Shown: positions 22,120 to 32,195 of the stretch, one piece after another
How positions within the stretch are numbered: the stretch's first letter is position 1
Layout of the letters: the number at the start of each line of letters is the position of its first letter
NCBI RefSeq assembly: GCF_011745365.1
Contig: NW_024468913.1
Span: 62,001 to 126,000, forward strand
DNA: 64,000 nucleotides
DNA from: Cryphonectria parasitica EP155
Taxonomy: Eukaryota > Ascomycota > Sordariomycetes > Diaporthales > Cryphonectriaceae
Direction: 5' to 3'
Program-made: the position numbers and the translations under genes
Notes under the pieces: model-generated
Database searches by the model: none
What the model was told of the DNA's origin: nothing
The model's input: the letters and a program-made list of their open reading frames with translations, nothing else

Positions 22120-23956
22120 AGTCAAAGCACCCACTTCACATCACCTGATCAGCCACACCATATATATACACATATATTTGTTATATATATTCCTCATTCT
22201 ATTCAGCCACCACGATGCAGTCCTCTTGTTCAGTAGGCAATTCGATATCGCTCTCTTCATCCTGACTATCTGTATGTCAATTGACTGCATTTTGAGCACT
22301 CCGTATATCGTCAATATCTGCAAATCTCGAATTTGGGCTTGTATCAACTCTTCTTCTTTTCGTTGGCCTTCTAGCCTCAGCCTGCTTTTCTAGTACCTCG
22401 ATCTTCTCTAAAGCCTGAGCCAGTTAGAAGTCCCTCTGGCTAAATGCTTTTCATATCTTTCTGAAGAGTATTTGTTGTATTGGGGTTGTTGAAAGTTGAT
22501 GCTGGTTCTTCTGTAGCTTGTGGTATATATCTTTAGCCTTGAGAGGAGTTGGAAAGGTGGCTAGCTGGCTTGAGGAGGCTTTCTGAGTAAGCTGAGATGC
22601 TGTTGATGCTGTTGAACTTGAATTTGCCTTGGCCTGGATATGCTGAGGAGTGTTCTCGAGAAGAAGAGGGCTGAGGGGTGGCTTAGAGGGCCTGACAAGC
22701 CATAAACCAGAAGCTTTCTACCCTGATTTGATATTCTGGCTCGAAAGGCCTTCCAAACGAGCCTCATAATAAGTCTTTAGGAATAAACGCTTGCTAAATA
22801 CTGTTCAATCCCCCTACTGGCTTATATAGCTGACCTTTCGTCTGTATACCCTCTTGAGAGACGAGAAGACCCCTAGATCGAGAGGTTGAAGCACGTAAGA
22901 GGTATGAGAAGGCAATTAAACCAACAGGATGTTGTTTTGATAGCATTGCTACATAAACTCGTTAGTTGTATGGCTGCTGTGGCCATCCAGAACTGATAGT
23001 CTAGCCTCTGAGGGGTCTGCTGGCTTGCTGCCTGGGATGAAGATCTTTGCCAGTCATTCAAGTGCTATAGCATTATCAGTCCATCCGTTCTTCGTAGATA
23101 TGAACTGCTAGCCTTTGAAAGAGTCTAAGAGAAGAGGAAACTACTGTTATTGAACCGTTTGCCTCTTGAAAATTACCAGAGGAAGGAGATAAGCACCTGT
23201 AGCAGAAATACACTCGAGAAAAGAAGTCCAGAACCTCAACCCAGGCTCTTTTTGATGGATTGAACATGAAGAAGAGCTACCAAGAACTAATACATTCTCT
23301 CCTTAGCTCTCAATTATCCCAGCCTTATCCATATTCCACTGATTAGCTAGCTTAATAGCTTGAATTTAAGGAAGATCGAAAAGATGAAACCAAGGCTGTA
23401 TTACCTTTGTTGTAGCTCCATTAATTCGTTCAGAAGCTGGCTGTTGATTCTTTCGAACCTGTATCTCTGGATTTCTCCTCAAAAAGCCCTCAGTCCACCT
23501 CTTTCCTAGCTCTTGAGAATCTTTTTGGACCTTGAGAATCCTCCGAGCGAAATGCCTTAGTTCTGAGTGGCTAGGAGGAAGCCTTAGGCTCTTCTGAACT
23601 AGGATCCATTGAGCCAGTTCTCTCTCCTGGTCAATAGAAAGCTTTTGCTGGTTTTGATGAGCTAATCTGTGCGATTCCGTTCCTGCTAGACGATCTCGAA
23701 GAGTAGCCCTTGGAATCCCGTACTTGCGCGAGGCTTGTTTCTGTGACAAGCCTTTTTTGACAGCCTCGATAGCCTCAGCTATCTCATCTTCGGTGTATGG
23801 CTTCATGATAGTCGTATAAAGGCCCTGTGAAAAGATGAAGTTGATTGAATTAGAAATGGGTGAGAAAAGGCTATCAAAGTAAAGGGGGTGGAAATGGCGG
23901 TGTGGCTGATTAGGGGTGACGGGAACCAGGGGTGATGTGAAGTGGGTGCTTTGACT
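22120..23956 (-). mobile_element. Fot1/pogo-type DNA transposon, 1837 bp, TA target duplication
   Basis: Both ends carry terminal inverted repeats beginning AGTCAAAGCACCCACTTCAC; the first 26 bases are identical in inverted orientation, and after a small insertion in the right end both continue with ATCAGCCACACC. Each end is flanked by the dinucleotide TA (22118-22119 and 23957-23958), the target duplication of Tc1/mariner/pogo elements. The size (1.84 kb) and the TIR start AGTCAA.GCACCC are typical of Fot1 relatives. The single internal reading frame, on the minus strand, is a dead transposase. The element could only move if a transposase were supplied in trans. Confidence 0.9.
22561..23806 (-). 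pseudogene. Fot1-like transposase with about 11 in-frame stops, no frameshift
   Basis: From the ATG at 23806 the frame opens with a CENP-B-type helix-turn-helix (MKPYTEDEIAEAIEAVKKG, QKQASRKYGIPRATLRDRL) and then a DDE domain: WNMDKAG (first Asp), FLECISATG, LSVLDGHSSHTTNEFM (second Asp) and VLQPLDLGVFSSLKR (third Asp). About eleven stops interrupt it, beginning at 23366, yet the frame never shifts from the start to about 22560. At most of them the family has Trp or Gln (for example FKG-stop-QF, LE-stop-LAKIF, FM-stop-QC), meaning TGG to TAG/TGA or CAA to TAA. This is the signature of RIP. Confidence 0.85.
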
Positions 23957-24246
23957 TAGCTGATACGCGAACTCACGACATCTAGGGCTATAGAACATGA
24001 ACTATGACAAACTGAGATAGATAACCGAGGAGGTATACATAAGTGATTCATAAAGAATGTCAGGTTATTCCTGCCCCTATGCATGGGAATTGGTAATGAC
24101 TGTTATATTTGTATCTTATAGTAATGACTGGTGCGTTTGGTTTCTCACAAAAGTTCAGAATTTGAGCAATAGAAGCCTACTGTGGCCCGCATGTGTCTTG
24201 GAATGTCATGCCCTCAAGAATTTGAGACTGCACCTCCAAAGCCATC

Positions 24247-24897
24247 TTAAGATGCAGCGGCACAAGCCGCTTCGCAAGCAATAGCAAGCGGTGGAAATTC
24301 CTCAAGTGGTAGGCAGGCTACTTCGCACGCCAACTCCTCGCCAGTGCTAGCGACAGCATCCTCTATATCCTGCACAGAAATCTTGTCTCAGCTTATTTCA
24401 TACGTTGAATTGAGTCACAGAAATACTAGAACTTACACGCTTCACCTTCGCATCTGCAGCGGCACAAGCTGCTTCGCAAGCAAGAGCAAGCGGGGGGAAT
24501 TCTTCAAGTGGTAGGCAGGCTAGCTCGCATGCTAGCTCTTCTCCAACGCTCTTTATAAAAGTCTAGATTCAGCTGGCTTATACTTTGAAGTATTGGTCAT
24601 AGAAATACTAAAACTTACACGCTTCGCTTTGGCCTCTGCAGCAGCACAAGCTGCTTCGCAAGAGCTGACCAGCGGAGGAAAGTTGTCGAGCAGTTGGCAA
24701 GCCTCTTTGCATGCTAGCTCTTCGCCGGCACCCTATGAGAAATCTGATTTTAGCTTATTTTGTGCTTATATGTATTCGTAACGGGATATATAACTTACGC
24801 GCTTGCTTACGGTTGTCTGAAGTCGATCCATGCTTGTCTGAGGGAAAGCAGAAACCATTGAGGCCATGAGGCAAGTCGAGATAGCAGAGAAACGCAT
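24247..24897 (-). CDS. Secreted Kex2-type repeat precursor of alpha-hairpinin-like peptides
   Basis: Four exons (24897-24799, 24732-24619, 24550-24437, 24369-24247), joined at three perfect GTAAGT introns of 66-68 nt, give 149 aa. Exon 1 holds a signal peptide (MRFSAISTCLMASMVSA) and ends in SKR. Exons 2 and 3 each encode one 38-aa unit ending in KR, and exon 4 encodes a final unit. Every unit has the pattern CX3C-X12-CX3C (Cys 41/45/58/62, 79/83/96/100, 124/128/141/145) around a conserved FPPL centre. CX3C-Xn-CX3C is the alpha-hairpinin signature, and Lys-Arg is the site of Golgi Kex2 protease. I infer that the precursor is cut into three disulfide-bonded helical-hairpin peptides and secreted. 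The role is unknown: peptide signal, antimicrobial or effector. No homologue is recalled. Confidence 0.82.
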
Positions 24898-26201
24898 GTT
24901 GGCTGACGGAGTGTAATAGTGAGTGAAGAGTGAACAGGGTTTGTAATTGACTTTGGTTTGATGTTTCTGTATTGTGATTGTGCTTGAGAGTTCGAAGACT
25001 GAATGTCAGAACTCGGAGTCATTCTTGCCATATATATACTTTTCTGGCGTAACTATAAATTGCCTTTCACGAAATTTTAAGATATCGAGAACGCTTATGT
25101 TTTCCAGTTTCAATATATCATGATTCATAGCTCTTTTGCCAAGCATTAACTTCAATTCCGTTTTCAGCGATTCTGTTTCCCTATTTCACATATTCATACT
25201 ATACTAGTCTTTATATCACTTCGTAGAATACCAGTAGAATACTGCTCAGGTGACTTATGTATATATATCGCTGAGAAGCTATTTTCAATCCCTTTGGCTT
25301 CTTTCGACCGAGACATGAGCCTCATTCCGTTAGCGTAGTATTCACGTGGGACTTCCCGTGTTCTTGCGAGGCTCTAAGGAAGTATTTCATTGTTGTCTTC
25401 TAATTCACTTTCCTTTATCAGGGAAGGCCGGTTGCTTCTTCGTGCCACGTGCTTCCTAGCTCAACTTGGACTCTGAATCAGTATCAACGAGTCAAACATA
25501 TGACGTATACTGAGAATGATCTTGTTTACCTTGTAACCTCTAACATGCTTGAAAGGTCCTTTCCGCCGGGCCGCATGCTTTTTCGGATTGATGGAAATCG
25601 GCAACGTTTTCAATTAGAAATGTCAACCAAAGTTGCAGAGCAAATTGCGCTGCCAAGACCCAACTTTTACAAAAGCGGAAGTTGTATTCAATCCAGCCGG
25701 TGGCATATTACGTAGCGCATCTTCGAGCTCTTACGCTCAACGTCAGCATCCTGCTCGCCAGGTTGTCTTAACGCCAACGAAATAAATATTAGGAGAGACA
25801 TTGATAACAAATCTGTCTCCATTCAGCGCGTGATGAAGATGTTAAAAGAAATAAAGAAAGAACAAAAGGGAGAGAGAAGCAATTGGCCTATAGTTTGACC
25901 TAATCCTTGGCCTTTGAAGCCCTATACACGCCAATCATCAGTTCTAGATTTTAGGGTTAGCCCACTGGTAGAGGAAATGTGGCAAGTCCGTCTCTTGGGG
26001 TCAATGCTTCTAGCATTTTTCTTCCTTGGAATAGCAACAGTGCCACCTTCTTCCTATTTCTTAGAGCAGACAACAACAGAGTTCTTTTTTTTCTCTTCTC
26101 ATTACTCTGCCCGACCCGCCTCATCTAGTTTTCAGACAGGTTTCCTACATTGCACTCCGGGGCGAGTGGGTGCTTCAGGATGCAGTCAAGCTACTCGAGC
26201 G
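24898..26201. other. Intergenic upstream of the repeat-peptide gene
   Basis: The first 200 bases should hold the promoter of the minus-strand repeat-peptide gene. The rest is moderately AT-rich, and no frame in it has domain resemblance. Confidence 0.4.
25031..25038 (-). promoter_or_regulatory. TATA-like box of the repeat-peptide gene
   Basis: TATATATA lies about 135 bases upstream of the ATG at 24897, in a position suited to a strong, regulated fungal promoter. Position is the only evidence. Confidence 0.35.
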
Positions 26202-26520
26202 CGATGATGCCGAATGAGTAAATATCAGCAAGGACGCCATATGGTCGGACGGAAAAATCTATAGCGCCGCATGCTTGGCCGCAGCGAGTTTGCAGGGCGA
26301 GGCTATCTGCTGCGGACTTGACTAGTCCGAGATCGGCGATGAGGACCTGGAGGGGGTTCCGTTGGACCAGCAGCTTCTCCAGCTTGAGTTTGCGGCTCGC
26401 TAGGTTCTTCTTTCTGTGGGGAAACGCTAGGCCGTCGAGCATTTGACTGAACGCGGTGATATATATGGATACCTGAGTGAAGCCCTTGCCTAGGATGTTT
26501 TCGTGGGGGTTGTACGACAT
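26202..26520 (-). pseudogene. Protein kinase catalytic-domain relic
   Basis: The minus strand reads NPHENILG, MLDGLAFPHRK, then a degenerate catalytic loop (KLKLEKLLVQ in place of HRDLKLENLLV), VLIADLGLVK in place of the DFG segment, and VLADIYSFGIIALE (subdomain IX). The invariant His-Arg-Asp, DFG and APE elements are damaged and there is no N-lobe or C-terminal part in frame. It is a truncated Ser/Thr kinase pseudogene. Confidence 0.6.
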
Positions 26521-28018
26521 TAGGATATACTGCTGCGCCGATCAGTCCGGCCGTGTAGTCGAGATCGTTCCGGGCCACCGGAGTCGGGACCAAGAGGGAG
26601 AGACAGGGCTTAGCAGGGTGAGCTCCGCCGCCCTTGAAAGAGAAGGGCTTTCGACCCTGCCCCCCTCCCGGGCGCACCACGCTGTCTGGTCCGGTCCGCT
26701 ATGCAGTTCCTGACAAGATCCAGCAGGTTCTGGGTACACGCAGTCCGCACAGTCAGTCTCATAATTCAGAAACTTTATCAAGAGCTGGGGCTGCTCGTAG
26801 AAAGTCCCAGCCAATCCAGGGCAAGATTATGCTTTCTACCAAGCTCATAAACTACGATCCACGACTCATTTACCCGTTTGAAGTTTCATGCTTCAACATC
26901 GCCCAGATGCACTATCTTATTACAAGGTCGACTAAGAAGTCCGCAGTTAATAGTTGAGGTATTTTTGCTTGCAACTATCTAAGATTGTGTATCAGGTCCA
27001 ATAGAATAAGTGTCTGAGGACAAATGGTTCTATTGAAGAGTAGACGTTAATTGCAACGAGACTACTAGAAGATCTAAGGATGTAGGAGGGCTGTTGAGTC
27101 TAGGTCTTGACGTAATCCAGTCTTGATAAACGTTGGCCACTTCTCACGAGCTTACTCCGCTTTTTTCCTCCTCAATTATATCGCTGTGCATGCGTGTATT
27201 GTGCTCACCACAATAGTATTCATACCTGCAAACTTGACTCAGTCTCAGTCTCTCTCAAAATGAAGCATCAGCTTAGTTTCTGCCTGATTTGTGGCTATGA
27301 TAGTGGACATACCAAATCTTGCTATACACTGTTGAAAGTGACACATTAGTCCACCGATTTCTACGAGGATACTGTACGTAAAAATGTTATTTCTTTTTCA
27401 TGTCTTCCAATAGATACTAAGAAACCAGAATTTTCCTTTTCTTTTTTCTATTCTAAACTCTCTGAATAAGTCTAGGGCACGTTTCTTACCCTGCTCTTCT
27501 GCTCATGTGCCCTTCGTTTGCTATCCTTCCTTTCATTAATTTTTCATTATCTTGATCCTTGATTACGTAATTAATATTCTCCATCTGACCATTGTTGCGT
27601 GTGACTTAAATCCGTAGCCTACATCTCGGATAGATTACAGCGATTAGGTGGGGCTCAGGTGGCATCCTCTCTTTTATTTTCTTTTTGCTGATTAAAGCTA
27701 ACGATGTCTCAATTAGATGCTGCTCAAAAATTGCTATCATGGTTCAAGAATACTCTCTTTTAGCTGTTCCACTATGGCATTTTAACTCCAGAGAGAACTT
27801 ACAGGTACATTTGATCACGAGAGCTTACTATTCTTTTCACGTATACTGAGATCAATTTCTGCAATCTAGAGGGAGCTAGTATCTCTGTAACTTGGAAGCT
27901 TGATGCTATCAAATATAAAGATTATGACATATATTCGTTTGCTCTATGCCATATCAGGTAGGAGATTCACGGGTGTGATGATTTGACTTTGGTTGGAACC
28001 AAATCTACTCAACACAAC
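26521..28018. other. Intergenic, nothing firm
   Basis: A short plus-strand frame at about 27261 starts ATG and reads SFCLICGYDSGHTKSC before a stop, and an open piece near 27870-27957 reads ISVTWKLDAIKYKDYDIYSF. They might be parts of a decayed gene, but no family is recognised and no join is convincing. The rest is low-complexity or AT-rich. Confidence 0.35.
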
Positions 28019-28678
28019 TTAGAATGTGTGGAGATAATCACCAATGTAGCACTTGACAGTATCGGTGACGTTCGCAGCGGATCCAGCGGGTAGACCAAAG
28101 ACACCACACACTTTGTCGGCAGCTCCTTCACCAGACTTGGCCAAAGTAGAAAGGACTGCAGTCTCAATGAAACGATGCTATCGAATGTCAATCTCAGTCA
28201 ATATTCATAAATGAGGACGGAAAGGGTTTAAATGCTTACCTGGTATGGCTTGCGTTCCTTGTCATGGTAGATAACGAAACGGTTTTCACCCTGACCATTC
28301 TTCTGGCCGTATTGGAATCGGCCGTCAATCTTGACTTTATAGCCCTCTATACCAGATTGATCACTGTCAGTAATCGAGATGTAGCAATGCACTGTTATTG
28401 AAAGGAAAAATGAAAGATAGGAACTCACCACCAGGCTCAGTCTCTCCGATCTTGCTGATGTGGTTTGGGTTGTCTTTGGTCGCGTTCTTATACCACTCGG
28501 CGGCAATGAAGAGAGGAACAGTCTCATTGTTTGTCAGGTCGTTTGCTTCGACGCGGTAGTATTGCGCCTGGCGAGCTGAGAAGTTTTGCTGCCACTTTAC
28601 AGTGAGAGCAGGACCCAAGGCTTCGCCATCGAAGAGATCGACGAAGAGCACGTGGCCGGACTCGACTGGGGCAGGCAT
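28019..28678 (-). CDS. Unrecognised 171-aa protein, three exons
   Basis: Exons 28678-28429, 28346-28240 and 28177-28019 (minus) join in frame across an 82-nt and a 62-nt intron (GTGAGT/TATAG, GTAAGC/GATAG) to give 171 aa. There is no signal peptide or membrane segment, so it is probably cytosolic. Recognisable stretches are VLFVDLFDGEALGP, YKVKIDGRFQYGQKNG, NRFVIYHDKERKPYQ and a C-terminal LAKSGEGAADKVCGVFG...CYIGDYLHTF. I do not recognise the family. Good codon use, clean splice sites and a TATA box make it a real gene. It stands alone between decayed regions. Confidence 0.72.
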
Positions 28679-28774
28679 TTTGATAAGAGAATTCAGGTTG
28701 GATAATCGATTTGGAATGCTTGGAAGCTTGGTCTGAGGTGGTCTACGAGTGAACTGAAGCCCGAGAAAGCGACG

Positions 28775-28782
28775 TATTTATA
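28775..28782 (-). promoter_or_regulatory. TATA-like box of the 171-aa gene
   Basis: The minus strand reads TATAAATA about 100 bases upstream of the ATG at 28678. Position and orientation fit a core promoter. Confidence 0.45.
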
Positions 28783-31327
28783 TTCGCAGATTCACACTTC
28801 TTGATCAGTCTGTTTGCTTTTGATTCCATGTAACAGTCTTAGTAACAACTAGGATGCCAATATTCCAGACTGTTGTTCAGCTGGTTCTTTAGTGTGTCTG
28901 AAGGCAAAGTGGCTTAGCGGTATTGATCATTTGCCATTGAGCTAGTCATGATATACAGCCCAGGAAGAACCTATTGAGAGATTGACCAGGACTAATGCGT
29001 ACCATTACTCAGGTTCAGCTGGCCTCAAAAGCGAGGTATGTCATAGCAATAATGCGGTGTAGTGACATGAGCCCTGGTTCAAGGCAGCACAGTCCGTCTT
29101 GACAATGTCCCAGCATTACAGTATTGGTCTAGCCAGCCATCGCGAATACCCCGGTAGACCCGTGGTGTATTGTTATTGGTGAACTAGTTTGCGCTGATCG
29201 TTTTTCAGCTGTTGAATCACTTATGTATTAGCCATTCTATGACATCTGAGGTGTATCAGTGGCGTTATGTAAAACACTCTAGGAGCATAGGCTACGAAAG
29301 CATGGCTTTGAAACTAATTGCGATCCCTTATGCTAGCGAAACTAGCGGTGTGTTATCCAGCTCATGCGGTGATCATACTATGGACTATCAATGTTGTTTC
29401 TTCAACATTGCGTCTTTCACGAATGAGGTTAATACAGTGTATGCTGCAATGAGTTTGCTACTTATTGTTAGAAATGAGCAATATCTTATCCAAAACTGCT
29501 TTCATTTTATTGTAATTGGGTTCATGTTAGCCTTAAAAAGATTTGCGTCTCGCTCTCTTTGGTAGAAAAGCTCCATATACATCTGCACTTCCCACCCCGC
29601 GCATTGCCTTCACATGTCAACCCGCCCGAAGCGCCACATAATATCACACACTGTTATAGCTGATGCAACTGTGAACGAGCTAAGCAAATCACTCTGTAGT
29701 ATTAGAGGTTGAAAATTGGTAACGGTCTAGACCTCGCAGGACCCTGCATAGTGCGGGCGGCACGGATAGCGGACCGGCCCCGCAGCTAAACACCCCGGAT
29801 CCCCCCTGTAACCGCCTGTTAACTACAAGAAGAAAAGCTCAACATGGGCCCCCCAGATAGAAATGTCCAGACTCGTCAAGCGTCCAAAATAAGAATAGAC
29901 AAATTTATAGGAGGCGGTGTTGTTCAGAGCTGAAAATATACAGGGCTTCTAGCAGACGCTAGCTCGTGTGAGTTGCAACTAAGACTTGCTCGACTCGTTC
30001 AAAGATGTGAATATGCTCACCGCTTATTGACCGCATAAGCCAGCCATGCCCCCCGTGTCCGTCTTTTGGAGAAAGAAGAATATTGTCCACTTGGACGTCG
30101 CCATTGGTAATGCTTAGCGACTGGAAGGCGGCGAATCTGGTAGTGGTCTCCACAACTATAACGAAAAGCTCAGGGAACAACAGAGCAGGAGTTCCATCGT
30201 CCTAAGAATTTCTCATGGTACTGATAAGTGAGTATTTGAGCATAAGCATATTGGTGGCATTTTGTTGTCTTTGTCAATACATATATTCATGAACTGGAGG
30301 ATAATTGGATGGTCTGGTCAGAGACTGTGGGTTAGGATTCACAGCTCAAGTGCTTGCTTGGCAAAGTATTTCTCAGATGCAACCTGCTTAGCTAGTTTAC
30401 TCATCATTAAGAACTTGACAGCCTAAGCAACCTCGTTTAAATACAGAATTTCGATGGATTTGAGAGCTATAACCGAGAAGAAAATTGCAAAAGCTGACGA
30501 CGGGGTTATTATTATTTACACTTCGAAGCTCCATTGAGAAGGAGCATGTTGAGTCGGCAGATAGTGCAACTGGAAATGGAATCTTCGCTGCGGATACTGG
30601 CGAACGTTTCAGAGCTGGTGAGTTGAGATCAGAAGTCCGGCAAGTTGTCACTGCGCACTAGAAGCTATGAGTAATTTTGAGGGAAATCCTGCGTGAAATT
30701 CTCAAGATGCGCTCAAATTACCTGGACAAAGCGTTTTTGAAAGGTGAATGCCTTGAGGAACGACAAAATCGCGAGACTTGAACTTGGGTGTCACATTTCA
30801 AGCGGGCAAGAGCATGGTCATGCGAAGCCATTCGTCAGACAGAAGAGTTTTCTTTTCCCAGATAACTAATGATTACGACTTGAAAAGTGACTTGGTAGGT
30901 TACTTGGACAGTGTAGAGTATTCTGGTTTAACCAGTTTGTAGGTCACAAAAGAGTCAAGCAGGATAGTAAGCTTCTATTTACCAAGATACAACTGAGACA
31001 CAGTATAGTACTTATTGAAATTGAAACTATAGAACAACCAATATAAAAAGAATAGACTGGTCAAATAAGTACCTCACTGTCTAACAGCTGAATGTTGTTA
31101 CTCATTGATCATATGCATACGCAAAGGGCTCTCTTATTCTCTAAAGCTAGCGTTATAGGCCATGCAATATATAGGTCACAAAGTTGATGAAATAAACCAA
31201 GCAGAATTAGAACACAGATGGTACCAAATGTATATAGTAATCAAAAACAGCTATCTATACACGTACATGAGAACAAATATGACACAGATGTTGAATCTGG
31301 CACATAGCTTGACTTGAAACACTTGAA

Positions 31328-31341
31328 CCCCCCCCCCCCCC
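31328..31341. repeat. Poly-C tract, 14 bases
   Basis: An uninterrupted run of 14 C lies just beyond the 3' end of the ADP-ribosyltransferase gene. Its length may be unstable or a sequencing artefact. Confidence 0.8.
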
Positions 31342-31358
31342 AAAACATTACCTAGAAG

Positions 31359-32195
31359 CTAAATGCTCAAGAAAGTATAGTTGCCAGCATCGATGGCATC
31401 AACATATTCTTGAGCATACTCCTGGTTGGTCTTAGCAGGACCACAAGTGCCTTGCGCTTCGTTCGTGTTGTTAGCGGTCGTATTCGTGATGCGCTTCTGG
31501 TTAAGGACAGAGCAAGCAGCATAGAAAGACCACGGCTCCTGCTTCCAGGCGTTGTGGCCTTTGGGAAAGCCAGCTAGAGCGTACTGGGCACCAGCGTGCG
31601 ACATCTTGTCGAACTTCTTCTTGTTGTAGGATTTGTTGGGAACGAGAGTCCCTTTGACGTAAGGCTTCTTGCTTTTCCCCTTGGCGGGGGTGTATTGGGT
31701 CCATCCCGTAATTTGTTCGTAGTTAATACCCCGGATAGCAGCGAATTCCATCTCCTCAGGATAGCGGTAGTGTTCCTTAAGCGTCTGCTCGACGTCGATG
31801 AGATTGGTGTAGGTATGAGCTTCATAAATATAGCCGTTGTTATTCAACATACGGCTGATCCAGTTCTCACAAACAGCCTTATTTGACGAGAAGGAGACAT
31901 ATCCATCGTTGTCTTTCGATATAAGTCCGGCGCCAATGACGTGATTGTAAAGGGAGATGTCTGGCTTGATGTCGGTGCCAATAGTGTATCCCCGGGCCCA
32001 CAAGCCCTGAGCACTTTTGATCTCATCGGGGCTGCGCCTGTCAGCGCGGTAGACGACGCAGACGCCGCTTTGACAAGGGAAAAGCGCGCGCGTCTCAGGC
32101 TCAGCAGTGCCATTAATGGGAGCAGCCAAGCCGAAGATATTGAGCGTACTGGCGGCGAGAAGAAAAGAAAGGACGGTGTCTTTGTTGACAAACAT
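31359..32195 (-). CDS. Secreted heat-labile-enterotoxin-A-like ADP-ribosyltransferase
   Basis: A single-exon 278-aa protein with an N-terminal signal sequence (about residues 1-25). It matches the enterotoxin-A family of the R-S-E class of mono-ADP-ribosyltransferases. Visible motifs are the NAD-binding Arg in VVYRADRR (Arg50), the Ser-rich strand GYVSFSS (about 99-104) and the ExE motif in PEEMEFAAIRGI (Glu148 and Glu150). The early CQSGVC pair and later cysteines suggest disulfides, as expected outside the cell. Such fungal genes are best known from insect-associated Hypocreales and are regarded as candidate effectors; the target is unknown. The frame is intact with no break. It is flanked by AT-rich gene-poor DNA on both sides. 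Confidence 0.88.
   Translation of the reverse strand: MFVNKDTVLSFLLAASTLNIFGLAAPINGTAEPETRALFPCQSGVCVVYRADRRSPDEIKSAQGLWARGYTIGTDIKPDISLYNHVIGAGLISKDNDGYVSFSSNKAVCENWISRMLNNNGYIYEAHTYTNLIDVEQTLKEHYRYPEEMEFAAIRGINYEQITGWTQYTPAKGKSKKPYVKGTLVPNKSYNKKKFDKMSHAGAQYALAGFPKGHNAWKQEPWSFYAACSVLNQKRITNTTANNTNEAQGTCGPAKTNQEYAQEYVDAIDAGNYTFLSI

Larger units (their letters stand above)
28679..31358. other. Long intergenic region, no supported gene
   Basis: No frame on either strand can be tied to a family. A minus-strand frame at 29959-30180 includes NGDVQVDNILLSPKDG, which faintly recalls a kinase-like catalytic loop, but it has no context. A GC-rich patch lies at 29740-29820. From 30300 to 31350 the sequence is AT-rich. 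Confidence 0.4.

Noticed and set aside
25449..25715. 88-aa plus-strand frame
   Set aside because: No motif, no neighbours that would explain it, composition like random sequence.
29959..30180. Possible kinase-like catalytic loop (NGDVQVDNILL)
   Set aside because: Isolated, with no glycine loop, DFG or following helices in any nearby frame.
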